In this document: piece after piece, positions 10,144-20,480 of the stretch
Position numbering within the stretch: the stretch's first letter is position 1
Layout of the letters: the number at the start of each line of letters is the position of its first letter
Origin: Phytophthora sp. 'mugwort'
Lineage: Eukaryota > Oomycota > Peronosporomycetes > Peronosporales > Peronosporaceae
Assembly: GCA_033558025.1 (NCBI GenBank)
Contig: JAUCEF010000016.1
Coordinates: 3,472,001-3,536,000 of the forward strand
Direction of reading: 5' to 3'
DNA: 64,000 bases
Notes under the pieces: model-generated
Told to the model about the DNA's origin: nothing
The model's input: the letters and a program-made list of their open reading frames with translations, nothing else
Database searches by the model: none
Position numbers and translations under genes: made by a program

Positions 10144-10356
10144 GGCGTCTCTTTCCGGCTACGGTTCAACATGGCCGTGGGAAAGGAGCCCCGCTGACGG
10201 GTTTCCACCCCGCGATCGCTTGGATCTGCAGTCGTGAAGGGCGCCAACGCTCCGGACGTCTCTTCCCTGTCGTGGTTCAACATGTCCGCGAGTAAGGAGT
10301 CCCACTGACGGGCTTCCGCCTCGTGGTCGCTTGGGCCATTGGCGTCGAAGGGTGCC
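10144..10356. repeat. Two tandem diverged copies of a ~103 bp unit
   Basis: Copy 1 is 10144-10245 and copy 2 is 10254-10356. Shared blocks include GGTTCAACATG, the CTGACGGG region and the GTCG(T/A)(G/A)AGGG region. Read on the minus strand, both copies stay open inside a 100-codon frame (10128-10430) and give related peptides (APFDANGPSDHEAEARQ and APFTTADPSDRGVETRQ). The unit lies just after the LINE ORF2 stop, in its probable 3' tail. Confidence 0.7.
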
Positions 10357-10439
10357 GACACAGGCAGTCCTCGCAATAATGTGTGTAGTTGCCTACTCAC
10401 CTGCGAGGACTGTCTTATTGCTTGTGCCAAGGTTGCCTG

Positions 10440-13400
10440 TCATAAGGCAGCAACATGAAGGTCAATTAGGGCGTGTACCCGAGCCTTGACGCCGATGAGA
10501 CTTGGTTCATACTCGTGGAAGCGGATGTCATTGCGGTGCGCCCATAGGCAGCGAAGTACCACAACTCTCACTATATGGAAGACCGCAAAGAGGCTGTAAC
10601 CAAAGTCCTTTTTGGCTCGGGGCGTAGGCATGATGTCCGCGAAGTAGACCACAGTCGCCCACTCAATGGGAGACTCAAACCACTGTTGGAACACCTCAAG
10701 CCATTCCGCCCATACGGCTGCCACAAAGTCACAACACCAAAAGAGATGGGAGACGGTTTCAATGACTCCACACCGATGATGGCAGCGAGTCATAGCGCCT
10801 TGCACGTGCTGCAGCCTAAAGCCCACCCAAAGTGCGTTGTGCTGAAGTCTGTACAGCAAGTCCGCGTTCACTGGTAGTACGTGCTTGTTCATCTTTAGGT
10901 CCCTGCCCCATACCTTTGCGGGAGGCGCCTGTTCAAGGCCAAGTGCAGTCGTTGGCAGGCCGGGTACCTTGTACTGAACCAGGAGCTTGCGTATTAACGA
11001 CACCGTGAGATCAGCGACTTCATAGCCACTGAAGCTCCAAGTATGGAGTGCGCAGCCGTAGTGTGGATTGGGGCGGGGTCCCATGGGCATGTTGGCCAAC
11101 GGTCGTAACAGCGAGTCAATCTTAGTTAAGAGAGATCCGCAGAAGCTCACGCTGTTAGCACGCCCAGGCTGGCCATGCTCACGGGTGACTTGGAATAGCT
11201 TGGCGGCTTGAGACGGGTATCCACTAAGCTCAAACAAGTCAGATATCCGATAAATCTTTAAGCGAATAAGGTCTTGGACAATTCCCAGTGTTTGCGGCTC
11301 GCAGGGTCTTGGGTGTCTTGGTTGCAGTCGTGATATCTACATTGTCCAGCAGCGGCATTGTCAACTTGTCAAACTTGGTCATGTTGCGCGTGAGCTTGGG
11401 GCGCAGTTTGGTGTTCCAAAGAAAGAGAACATGGTGCCAATACAAACCAAGCGGTCTCCATCGTCTGAGCCGTCAAGATACCACATGATGAGGGCTGTTC
11501 CAGACCGGCGCGTACAGGATGTCAAAGTCGCGTCCCCAAGGTTTCATCACGGAGTCAAACAGCGCAATGACTGGGGCGGCCCATGAGGGTACATCATCCG
11601 GTGACTGGCGTACGGCCATGAGCAGCTTGCAGAGCATGTGTAGTTGGATCCCTCGATCATCGTTTTCACAGGCGTTAAGCCGAGGCCTCCCATGTGCATG
11701 GGCAACGTCCACCAAGATCGGGGCACGATGTTCGACGTAGAAGAATGGGTCATGAACCGTACTATCACGTCCTGGACTTGGTCTTGGAAACCAGTTTCAG
11801 GTATGTAGCAGACACTGGCCGTGTACCAGAGAACAGGCAAGATGATCTGTTGTAGGATGACCACTTGTCCTCGCAGAGTGCGTGCCCGGTACTTCCACAG
11901 TTAACACCTTGTCTGCATGTCCGCCAATATGTGCTGTAGCCGTGCCGCGTCTGTGAGCTTGGGACCGTAGTATATACCAAGAAGTTTGGCCGAGTCGTTG
12001 TTCCCAACAACCTTTAGTCCCAATTGCTATAGTGCCTCACGGATGCTATCGGTTTCACTGTTCCAGGGGTGGAACGGCAGCACCACGGTCTTGTTCTTGT
12101 TCAGCTCCATGCCCGATCCTCACGGAAGAGATCCACCAAGTCCAGTACACACTGAGTATCCCCCATGTCCCTCAGTAGTCCAGTGCAGTCATCAGCAAAG
12201 CTGATAACTGTATGGACCACCGAAGAGTCTCCACACCGAAGTCCAGCATCCTTCATCTTGGCGCGAATCAAGTTCAGCAAAGGTTCCGCGTAAAGCACGA
12301 ACAGACCCGGGGAGAGAGGGTCTCCTTGCCGCACGCCTTTTCCTAATTCAAAGGGCGGAAGTGGGCTACCGTTGAATAGTAGCGCCACCAAAGTCCCAGA
12401 AAACATCACGCGTACCCAGCGACGAAACTCTTCGCCGAAGCGGAAGTGCTCGAGGATCATGTCAAAGGCATCCCACACCACGCTGTCAAAGACCTTGGCA
12501 AAGTCAAGCAAGATAGCACCAGCCACCGCGTCATCGTCTTCATGCACTTTCATGAGTGCTTGAAGCCGCAGGTGAGCATGACGAATATCGCGCCCAGGCA
12601 CGAAGCCATACTGGTCAGAGAATAGGAGACTATCTAAGACAGTTCCCAGACGGTATGCCAGTATCTTGGGGCCCAGCTTGGCATCGACGTTGAGGAGGAT
12701 AATGGGTCTGTTGTTCCCAGGATCTTTACGTTCTCCCTTCTTGTATACCAAGCAGACTTGGCCGCGACGCTGGAACTTGGACATCCTGCCTTTCTCCACT
12801 TGAGCCGCGTAGACAATCTCCAGGATACGGCTCGAAAGCGGCACATCAGTTAGGTAGTAGACCAGGGGTAGCCCATCGGGTTCTGGTGCCTTCCTCGACG
12901 ACGTATGTTTGATAGCCCAGTAGAAGTCATTTGCTGTGAGTGGGCTGTCAAGATAGGCAGTGCAGTTTTGCTTCGGCGTCAGATGCTTGGTCGTGTGTTC
13001 AACGATCTGGGCCAGCTTGATGCGATCCCATTTCGGCTTGTCATGATGGAACTCCCTTGAAGGTGAACGATAGATCCCGGACCAAAACTGGTTGAACTCC
13101 TGGCACATGACTTCCAACTCCTCCGGCGAATTGATAGGAATCGGAGTGTTGTGCAGGATCTGAGGCGGTCGGAAGAAGTACTTGGTACCTCGCTCAGAAT
13201 CATGGAGGTCGGAGGCAAAGTTCTTCTTCGATGCGTAGAACTTTTTCACCTTCATCTTGACCTCCAGTAGTACCCTCTTTTCAGTCAGCCGCCGGCGTTG
13301 GTCATCGGTAGGCTCCGTCGCTAGGCGGTGCTGCAGATTCATTTATTTCCAGGTGCAGTTCCTTAAGTTCGCGCTGGCGAGCATTCTTCCGGGATTCGAG

Positions 13401-14355
13401 TAACTCGTGCAGGAAGCTGTTGTCGCGACGCTTGTGCTCGTCGAGTAGGCAGCCCGGGTTGTAGTGGGAGTCCGTTGGCGCATGGATCATGTCTGCCAAC
13501 TTGATCACCGATTATTGGAGATACTGCTGCGCTTCAGGAAGCTGGATGAACCATTCTGGGCAGCGCCAGAGGGTCTCTTAGCCGGCCGAAAGACAGCAGA
13601 TCCGAGTCGAAAGTCGATGCCGCAGTGGTCATCCATATTGGAGCGATTGCGAAAGTCGTGCAGAATACCCCGCAAGGCCGAGTGAGAGCTGGGAGCTTAG
13701 CATCACGTAGTCTAACCTTGAGCTGGAGTTGGGGCTGGTGAATTCGACGAGCGTCGGATGTTCCAGGCGCCATGCATCCACAACGTTGGTAGCTTTGCAT
13801 CCAGTCCAGCAGCTCGGTTCGCCTCCGCGACCGATTCCGGTCGGTGTAGTTGGCTTGGTCCAGTTGGCTTGACATCACCGTGTTGAAATCGTCCACGACA
13901 ATGTGCAGCACATCATCTTCGAAGTCTCTTGGAAGGTGTTTAAAGAAGGTTGGCCGCTTCTGGCCTTTAACGGGGGCATACACCACATGAATGTACTACT
14001 CTTATTAAGTCCAGAGTACCTCGTAGTAGTAAGTATGGATCCATCATATCAGCCGAGCTAACATGACGGAGGGTAACGTCTTGGATATCTTGAACAAGGC
14101 ATGTCGACGTGAGTAGTAAGCCCACACCAGCGTGTCCTGTGTATGTAGTCATATGTTCTTGCGACCAAAAGCTGGAATTAAACCGCGAGGTTTGCCTCCA
14201 GATCTCTTTCAAGCGCTGGTAGTTCAAGGGCCCGGTGAAGCACGTCTCCTGAAGACCGATCATGTGAAAGGTCTTAGAGAAGTACTGCAACGAGCTCCTT
14301 GAGGTCCGGTTCATGCCGTTAGCGTTCAGCGAGAACCCTCTCAGGGCCCAATTCC
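10440..14355 (-). pseudogene. LINE ORF2: endonuclease, reverse transcriptase, zinc-binding C-terminus (broken)
   Basis: Reading on the minus strand from 14355: an SLNANGMNR start and IGLQETC (endonuclease glutamate) at 13967-14355; VYAPV and VVDDFN (family motif GDFN, first residue changed) at 13534-13986; a linker at 13302-13508; then the longest open piece, 12101-13342 (413 codons), with the reverse transcriptase. Visible RT motifs are DGLPLVYY, NNRPIILLN, LDFAKVFDSV, GVRQGDPLSP and SFADDCTGLL (catalytic aspartates). Pieces at 11239-12100 continue in other frames. 10440-11237 encodes the C-terminal region with HNALWVGFRLQHV and a Cys/His cluster (CHHRCGVIETVSHLFWCC), the reverse-transcriptase zinc-binding type. 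At least five frame changes; the RT itself is intact over its core. Confidence 0.75.
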
Positions 14356-14357
14356 CA

Positions 14358-16378
14358 CTAGAGAGAAGGGCTACCCGAGTTGGCTACTGCCGAAGCCGTT
14401 TGCTGGAGACCAGCGATGCATTGGTGTAAGTCGTCCGGCGACGGGCCACCAAGGAGTCGAGCTGCCAACGGCGAGGTTACCAGTACCCCTAGGGTGCGAT
14501 CGTCCCAGAGGTGCCACATCGGATAGGGCAGCGTAGTAGCTTCTTGTTGGATTAGAGCGCAGACCTTAACCGGATCCATATAGATGCTTGGAGCAATCAC
14601 CTGCAACGCAAGATCAAACTCGGCCAGTCGCGTTTGGAGCCAGAACTCGTTTGGGGTAGAACAAAGGCTCTGCAGCACGACTTCTGGGCTTATGTCGTCG
14701 GCGTCCGGGAAGAGCTCGGCCAACTTGTTTTTGAGCGAGTAGTCCCTCGCCGAGGGGTCTAGCTTCGTGGAGATCATTCGGAGTAACTGCGTGGCCAAAC
14801 GGCTTGCTGCGAGGATGCTGGTAGTTACCGGGTGCCGAGGTGTCCAATAAAAAGCGGTGGACACTAGGCTGGGCTTGAATCCCGTACAAGCTGTTACCGT
14901 CATCTGAGGTGTTCGAGAACTCCGTCAGATACGATTCGATGACGTCGCAGAGTTCATTGAGGGTGATCGTCTCTGCAGGGTACTTGATCGCAGCGCTGTG
15001 GAGTATCTTTTCGGCAGGCTTGGGCAGCTTGACATACGAGGCAACCGGGGAGGGCGGGATCTGAGTACTGTCCCATAGAGTCATATCCTGATCAGGTGGG
15101 ACATTGCCACCATCTCCCTCACTCAGCCACTCATACTGGCTGGTGGATGCCAGTACTGGATAGCCAGTCTGGGACGGGGGTAGTTCCCTTGTCTTGGCCG
15201 TGAAAGTGGACATCTTGCCAAAGACAAGTTGCTTGGCGCGCAAGATACGCGCCGGCTCCCGGTCCGTTCGCTTGATCGAGCCAGTGGGAAAATTTGGAGG
15301 TTCTTCGTCCGACGGCCAGATAGAATTGGGCTGGACTGTGATCCCGTCTTCAACAGTTTCTCCTTCAACACCTTCCATAGCACTGCCTGAACTGGCTTCC
15401 GAGTCACTCACTTCTGAGCCATTAGGCCCGGATGGCTCGTACTCGGCGTCCGACGTTTCCATAGGCGTGCCGTTGGCTTCGGAACTCGTGGCAACAGCAG
15501 GCTTCGAAGAAGCCTGATGTGCCGCATGGTCGACCGACTTAGATGATGATGGGTGAGCCTTGCGTTTCTCGTGCATCGCCTTCAGTAAGGGCGGCGTGCC
15601 GTGGTTGAACGCACGGATGCGGTGATTGACCACCGCGTATCCATGGTCACCGAACTTGATTTCTCCCAACGGCGTCGTTGGCGTAAGCATCGGCGACTCG
15701 GTCAGGGACTTGTGGTTGAAGTACACTCGGCGGCTGCGTGACTTCAGACCGCGAATCGTACGACTAGGGCAGATGAACACCGGTGGTGTCCCATGTGCGG
15801 CGAACCAGTCGTAGATCTCGCTGTCATCGACCTCGTCAGACAGGCGCTGCAAGTCCATAGGACCAGCTGGAGTACGGTCGAACCCGATAGTTTCGGTCGC
15901 AGATCGACAGCGTCTGTCCACCCAACTTGGATGTGATGGCTTGATTAGTGCATACCAAGCTGGTGCCAGAGTTCCGGATGGTCTTGAAATTGCGCAGATG
16001 GCTGACGTTGGCCGACCAGATGGCCGGTTGCGTATCCGATCCGAGCGAGGTCATGATCTCCGTATCAGAGAACGTGGCGGTCAGGTCTCGCGCAGGAATC
16101 CACATGGAGTAGGTCAACTCATTCGAGACGAGCTGGGGAACTCCACGTAGAGCAGCTGCTTTCTTATCATCAGCGTTGGGCTCGGGATCCAACATAGCCT
16201 TTTCCGCTGACGCGAGCGCATCATCGGTGGGCAACGAGAACTCGACCTGTGGGGCCTTGTTTCGCCAGTCAGCATGCCAAGTCTTGTCACGACGGGGAGC
16301 CGCCATGATGATGGGCTGCGAAGGCTGACGGACCAGTTCGGGCGTTTCTTCTTCCCGCTGCTCTCTCGCAGCTGTCAC
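14358..16378 (-). pseudogene. LINE ORF1 (gag-like protein), broken by two frameshifts
   Basis: Three overlapping open pieces in three frames follow one another on the minus strand: 15836-16378, 14900-15921 and 14358-14903. Together they would give about 660 residues: an N-terminal part with QVEFSLPTDDALASAEKA, a central Ser/Glu-rich disordered region (DAEYEPSGPNGSEVSDSEAS) and a C-terminal helical region. No zinc knuckle is visible. Position directly before the endonuclease of ORF2 identifies it as ORF1; the sequence alone would not name it. The switch points are near 15850-15920 and 14880-14905. Confidence 0.55.
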
Positions 16379-17018
16379 TTTCCCCCCTTTACGGTAGGGC
16401 TAGGCCGCACTCCTCTGACCTCCTAGGGCCACAGGCGCAAAGTCAGCAACAGCTTCAAGGGAGCGGCTCGATTGGGAGTCGCGACGACTTAGTTCTTCGG
16501 CGGCGGCAGCACGACGGCTTACCGTGGTGGTGGTGTCGCGGCGCGGGGCGGTGTCTTGAGGTCCGGTAGTCAGGTGAGGCGACAGCACGACAGTTAGGCT
16601 AAGGTGGAGAAACGACAACACGGGACTGGAGGGACCGAAGCTTGAAAGTGCAGTAGCAGGTATGGGCCTGTCTATGTGCACTTGTGGGGTAGCCGGCAAA
16701 TTGCAAACTGCTCGAGCCTGGAAGCAGACACCAGATGAAGTCGTCATGAAGAGCGTGCAAGCCTGCAGCTTCAGCAGCGACTCAAGCAAGTGGCATATTG
16801 CCAACCACGATGTGTATGGCTCGAAGTTTAGAGCGGCTTGAGAGCTGCGCGAGGAAGGTGAAGCTAACGACGTTCTGAAGTAGCAGTGGACGCGGTGATG
16901 GATACTTTCGATGAGATCGTCATTGAAGACTAGAGGTAGCGCTCAAAAAGGCAAGTTAGTCGACAGTCTTAACGATGGCAAAATGCAACGAAATTGGAGA
17001 GCAAACGTACCATTTTTA

Positions 17019-17113
17019 GTGCGGGGAATTAACGGTCTCGAACCCGCGACAACCATGCTCCCAATAGGGCCCTTAATAAACTCAGCCGTTTTAACCGGTT
17101 GAGCTGTCAGCAC
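17019..17113 (-). repeat. tRNA-like element with A and B boxes (SINE head or decayed class II tRNA)
   Basis: On the minus strand CAGCTCAACCGGTT (17106-17093) resembles an A box and GGTTCGAGACC (17044-17034) a B box. GTGCTGA at the 5' end pairs at five of seven positions with CCCGCAC at the 3' end. The total of 95 nt would suit a tRNA with a long variable arm, but the T stem does not pair properly. I therefore call it tRNA-derived rather than a functional tRNA. Confidence 0.5.
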
Positions 17114-18478
17114 TGGTGAAAACTCTGTGTAAAACTTACTGTAAAACACGTGTAATAGATTATAACGCGTATTTTCTATCTGCCAGCGTTTTATAATAAT
17201 TGAACGCGGCGCATTAATCCGTATTTTATGTTACTACCTGGATCATATTCGGACTACGCACAAACAGTAATACCATAGGAAAACCGGTATGTGCTGCTAT
17301 ACGGAAGAGATCCTCAGATTCCAGACAGGCCAATGTTATTTTGACGTTCATGTACCCAGATTTTTACCATGGAGACAATTCAAGCTCACATGAACTTGGT
17401 AAGAGAAACGAATCTTCAAGAAAAAACGAGTAAGTACCAGAAACACAGCAGAAGTCGGACGCAGAACATCATTATGCTCGGATAGCACCTATGGGAACGG
17501 GGCAGGGCCGCGCGGTATTTACGGAGGCAGTCCACCGCCGATCTCCTCAGTGAGACGCGTAATGACCTCACCCGAACGTACAATTTCTATGAGCGAATCG
17601 AACCGCAGGGGCACCGGCACCAAGCCAATCAAAGCCATTACTTGTGAGCTCTGAATATGCCTTTGCGACATGGACTGTCGAAACTTTAATTTAGCTAAGT
17701 CAAATGATTTGTAGGTTTGTGCGTCCAGTCATTGTGACAAAGCTGTTGGACAATCAAACGGATACGGTATCATTATACGTAGGGTCAACAGGTTAATCTG
17801 ATCTGCCTATCCATCACACACATGCTGTAGAGCATGACGCGACCCAACAAAAAGTGTAATGTAAACGTAAGCAGGCTACATGAACCAGAAAAAATGTTGG
17901 TTACATCCTGTAGCTTTTTTTTTTGGTTTGGCCCCCTGTTTGGATAAAAATCATCCTGAGGACAGTGCTACAAATTTGCTCGGTTTTGAAGGCACTGGTG
18001 ATAAATATCCAAATGGCCACCGCTCATGACGATCACAACCACTATATTTTTTTGACCGTCAAGTTGCGAGTCGCAACATTTCAAACGAAGTTAATATTTG
18101 TTTTATATGTCAAACGGTCTTTGCTTGTTAGGCTACCGTAACCCCCCTGTCAGAAGAGTCGCTTTATCATAAGGGTTAGTGATATACATGTAGTTAATCA
18201 GATTACAAAATTTTTTAACCAGATTGTGTTTTGTCAGAGGGTGCGGATACCATATGGAAACTCCTGTACAAAGACTATAATATGAAAGCACGACGCAAGA
18301 AATCATTACACCCACATCTCCAATTACAGGGGCCGCCAGCCCCACGTTAACGAAGCATTAAGCCAAAGCCCAGCTTCGGGTGCGCCTGTGTAAAGCGCGA
18401 CCTTCATCCACGCCATGTACAAGAATATAGGTATGTGCGTATAACGAATTTTGTTGGCCTTATTGGCAGAGGGTGACC
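17114..18478. other. No gene seen
   Basis: Low coding content on both strands. Short frames (for example 17923-18141, 18133-18345) are AT-rich and lack recognisable domains. Confidence 0.45.
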
Positions 18479-18568
18479 GAAAATTGGATTACGATCAGAA
18501 ACATACGCCGCTAACTCCACACTAGACGGAGAAAATTGGATTACGATCAGAAACATACGCCGCTAACT
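18479..18568. repeat. Exact 38 bp direct repeat, 14 bp spacer
   Basis: 18479-18516 and 18531-18568 are identical over 38 bases (both start GAAAATTGGATTACGATCAG). The period is 52 bp. Flanks share only short similarity, so this looks like a recent local duplication. Confidence 0.95.
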
Positions 18569-18810
18569 AGCCACATTCCGTCCGAAGTACCACTCTCTTC
18601 ATTTAATCGGGATATATATTATAGCAGGACTCCTGCAGCGAAATCCAGGCTCATACACTCGAGCTGGGTCGACATCACCTGAGATTAGCGTGGCAGTCGT
18701 CCATTGAGCTAGCTCTGAGTACGTCATGACAGGGCGCTACGTAGATTCTGTCTTTTTTTCTCTTTGGTAGTCGGGTTGATCCAGCCGCAATCAAACGACA
18801 TCCTAAATTA

Positions 18811-18811
18811 A

Positions 18812-18842
<31 letters not shown>

Positions 18843-18843
18843 A
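18811..18843. repeat. (AT)n microsatellite
   Basis: About 16 AT units broken once by a G (TATGTATA). Confidence 0.9.
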
Positions 18844-19035
18844 ATCCGCTAGAGGTTATTAGCAGGACGGAAAAGAAGTCTGTACAGGTCTTATGCTTAC
18901 CCTCGAGAGCACATCAAGGGATACTACCCACGCAATAAACGCTACATGGTCGCTCGAAATGAGCGAGTCGATGATGGGGTTGTTCACCTTGTCGCATGAA
19001 GCGCCGGTGCGGGTGGCGGACGGAGACATTAAGTA

Positions 19036-19051
19036 GCTCATTCTTTATTTT
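19036..19051 (+). promoter_or_regulatory. Oomycete initiator (Inr)-like core promoter
   Basis: GCTCATTCTTTATTTT matches the published oomycete initiator consensus (GCTCATTYYNCAWTTT) at all but one position. It lies 59 bases before the ATG of the transglutaminase gene, a typical distance for short oomycete 5' leaders. Transcription is expected to start within or just after it. Confidence 0.65.
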
Positions 19052-19109
19052 TCCTCCCAAGCAACAAGATCACTTGCCACCGTAGCGAAGCAACATACCC
19101 TCAAACACC

Positions 19110-20480
19110 ATGGTTTTCAAACCCAGTGCATATCTCGTCTCGGCTGTAATTGCTCTGGTTGCCCTGGAGATACAGCAGGCTACCGCTTCACCGCTAAAGT
19201 ACGATCCTTACACGGAGTGTGCTTCATACGACATCGGCGACGAGAACTTCCCTGGTCGTGGTACTGAGATCGAAGACACGTGCGTTGTCGCCGTGCCAGA
19301 GGACCCGAACCGCCCTAAGGGCGTCGGGCGCCAGCTTGAGTGGTCTTCTGGTGACGACATTTCGGACCTCGAGACGTACTTCGGTGTTGCTATTGAGCTA
19401 AAACTGAAGAATTTGCCTGTGTCGGCTGTTTACAGTCCGTCGCCGTGGGCAGGTTGGAACTGGCCTACCTATCAAGACAGCATTAACTTTGAATGGAACA
19501 AGGGTCAACCGAGCCCAGCTGAGAAGTACGCTACTGCATTTGGACTGAATGTGAAGTCTTTCATGAACGGTGTATCGGCGAAGAACGGCGTCAACTCCTA
19601 CAAACACCGCATGAAGTGTAAGACCGACCAGATATGCTACGACCCCGACGAGGATACTGTCTGCGCGAAGCGATCCGGTAAGAGTTCGGGTTACTGCATC
19701 CCAACATGGTACGGGATCTGCCATGCGTGGGCTGCAGCAGCAATTCTCGAGAAGGAGCCGAACTACCCCGTGACTTACAACGGCGTGAACTTCCAGCCCA
19801 TGGATATTAAGGCACTCGTTACTGATGTCTACCATGATAGCAGGGTTTCAAATGTATTTACCGGCTCTCGCTTCTATGGTTATAATGACTCGATTGACGA
19901 GTACGGAGTTCACTCGGACTACTCTTACCGCGACCTGAACCCTGGTTACTTCCACATTGCTGCTGCCAACCTGCTCGGCTTGCTGAACACCACGTTCATC
20001 ATTGACAGAGATGCTGGCAAAGAAGTTTGGAACCAGCCTGTTGTTGGTTTTGAGGTGTATGAACAGATCAACATGACCACGGCAGAAGCTGCTAGCACCT
20101 TCTATCGTCTAGAAGGGTATGTGTGGAACGGAAACGCCTCTAGTATCGTGTACGTCAAATCTCATCTCTCATGGATCAACGAGACTCGCACGGATGGTGG
20201 CCTCGTGGCGTCGGGTCTGAATGAAAAGTTCACGGTGGGTGCTAACTACACCTACCTACTAGAGCTGGATGAGAACGAGGAGATTATTGGTGGAGAGTGG
20301 CTGCACGAGTCGAACGATAACCATCCCGACTTCCTGTGGATTCCGAAATCAAAACCGACTTCGGACACCGTCACCAGCATTGGTCTGAGTTACGCCGACG
20401 TGACGATGCTGCTGGAGAAGTCGGTGACATGCAGCGAGCGGGTGTTGACTCGAGACTCGAAGGGTGCATTGAATGCGTAG
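19110..20480 (+). CDS. Secreted transglutaminase elicitor (GP42/M81D family)
   Basis: Protein of 456 residues with a clear signal peptide (cleavage near residue 26, ...TASPLK), so probably secreted to the cell wall or apoplast. The family (calcium-dependent transglutaminases such as GP42) cross-links proteins through glutamine and lysine. Cys204 in YGICHAWA, a papain-like motif, is the likely nucleophile; about ten cysteines suggest disulfides. Residues 306-319 read VWNQPVVGFEVYEQ, the counterpart of the Pep-13 surface motif that plants recognise; two positions differ from the classical peptide (Arg to Val, Lys to Glu). The start is supported by an Inr-like element 59 bases upstream and by the signal peptide. 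The gene stands alone between repeats and has no intron. The frame looks intact. Confidence 0.9.
   Translation: MVFKPSAYLVSAVIALVALEIQQATASPLKYDPYTECASYDIGDENFPGRGTEIEDTCVVAVPEDPNRPKGVGRQLEWSSGDDISDLETYFGVAIELKLKNLPVSAVYSPSPWAGWNWPTYQDSINFEWNKGQPSPAEKYATAFGLNVKSFMNGVSAKNGVNSYKHRMKCKTDQICYDPDEDTVCAKRSGKSSGYCIPTWYGICHAWAAAAILEKEPNYPVTYNGVNFQPMDIKALVTDVYHDSRVSNVFTGSRFYGYNDSIDEYGVHSDYSYRDLNPGYFHIAAANLLGLLNTTFIIDRDAGKEVWNQPVVGFEVYEQINMTTAEAASTFYRLEGYVWNGNASSIVYVKSHLSWINETRTDGGLVASGLNEKFTVGANYTYLLELDENEEIIGGEWLHESNDNHPDFLWIPKSKPTSDTVTSIGLSYADVTMLLEKSVTCSERVLTRDSKGALNA

Larger units (their letters stand above)
9850..16900 (-). mobile_element. L1-like non-LTR retrotransposon (LINE), inactive
   Basis: Minus-strand element with the order 5' leader, ORF1 (14358-16378), ORF2 (10440-14355) and a 3' tail with tandem repeats (10144-10356). 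ORF2 has an apurinic-type endonuclease, a reverse transcriptase with an FADD active site and a C-terminal zinc-finger-like region, the domain order of the L1 group. The outer ends are approximate: no poly(A) tail or target-site duplication could be fixed by eye, and tRNA-like elements sit near both sides (9485 and 17019). Frameshifts in both ORFs make it non-autonomous now. Confidence 0.7.

Noticed and set aside
10128..10430. Independent gene of 100 codons
   Set aside because: Consists mostly of the tandem repeat in the LINE tail; no start context or domain.
16400..16804. Minus-strand 134-codon frame before LINE ORF1
   Set aside because: Low-complexity, no motif; more likely LINE leader sequence.
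17019..17113. Functional tRNA-Leu/Ser-like gene
   Set aside because: T stem mismatches and no clear anticodon loop; kept as tRNA-derived.
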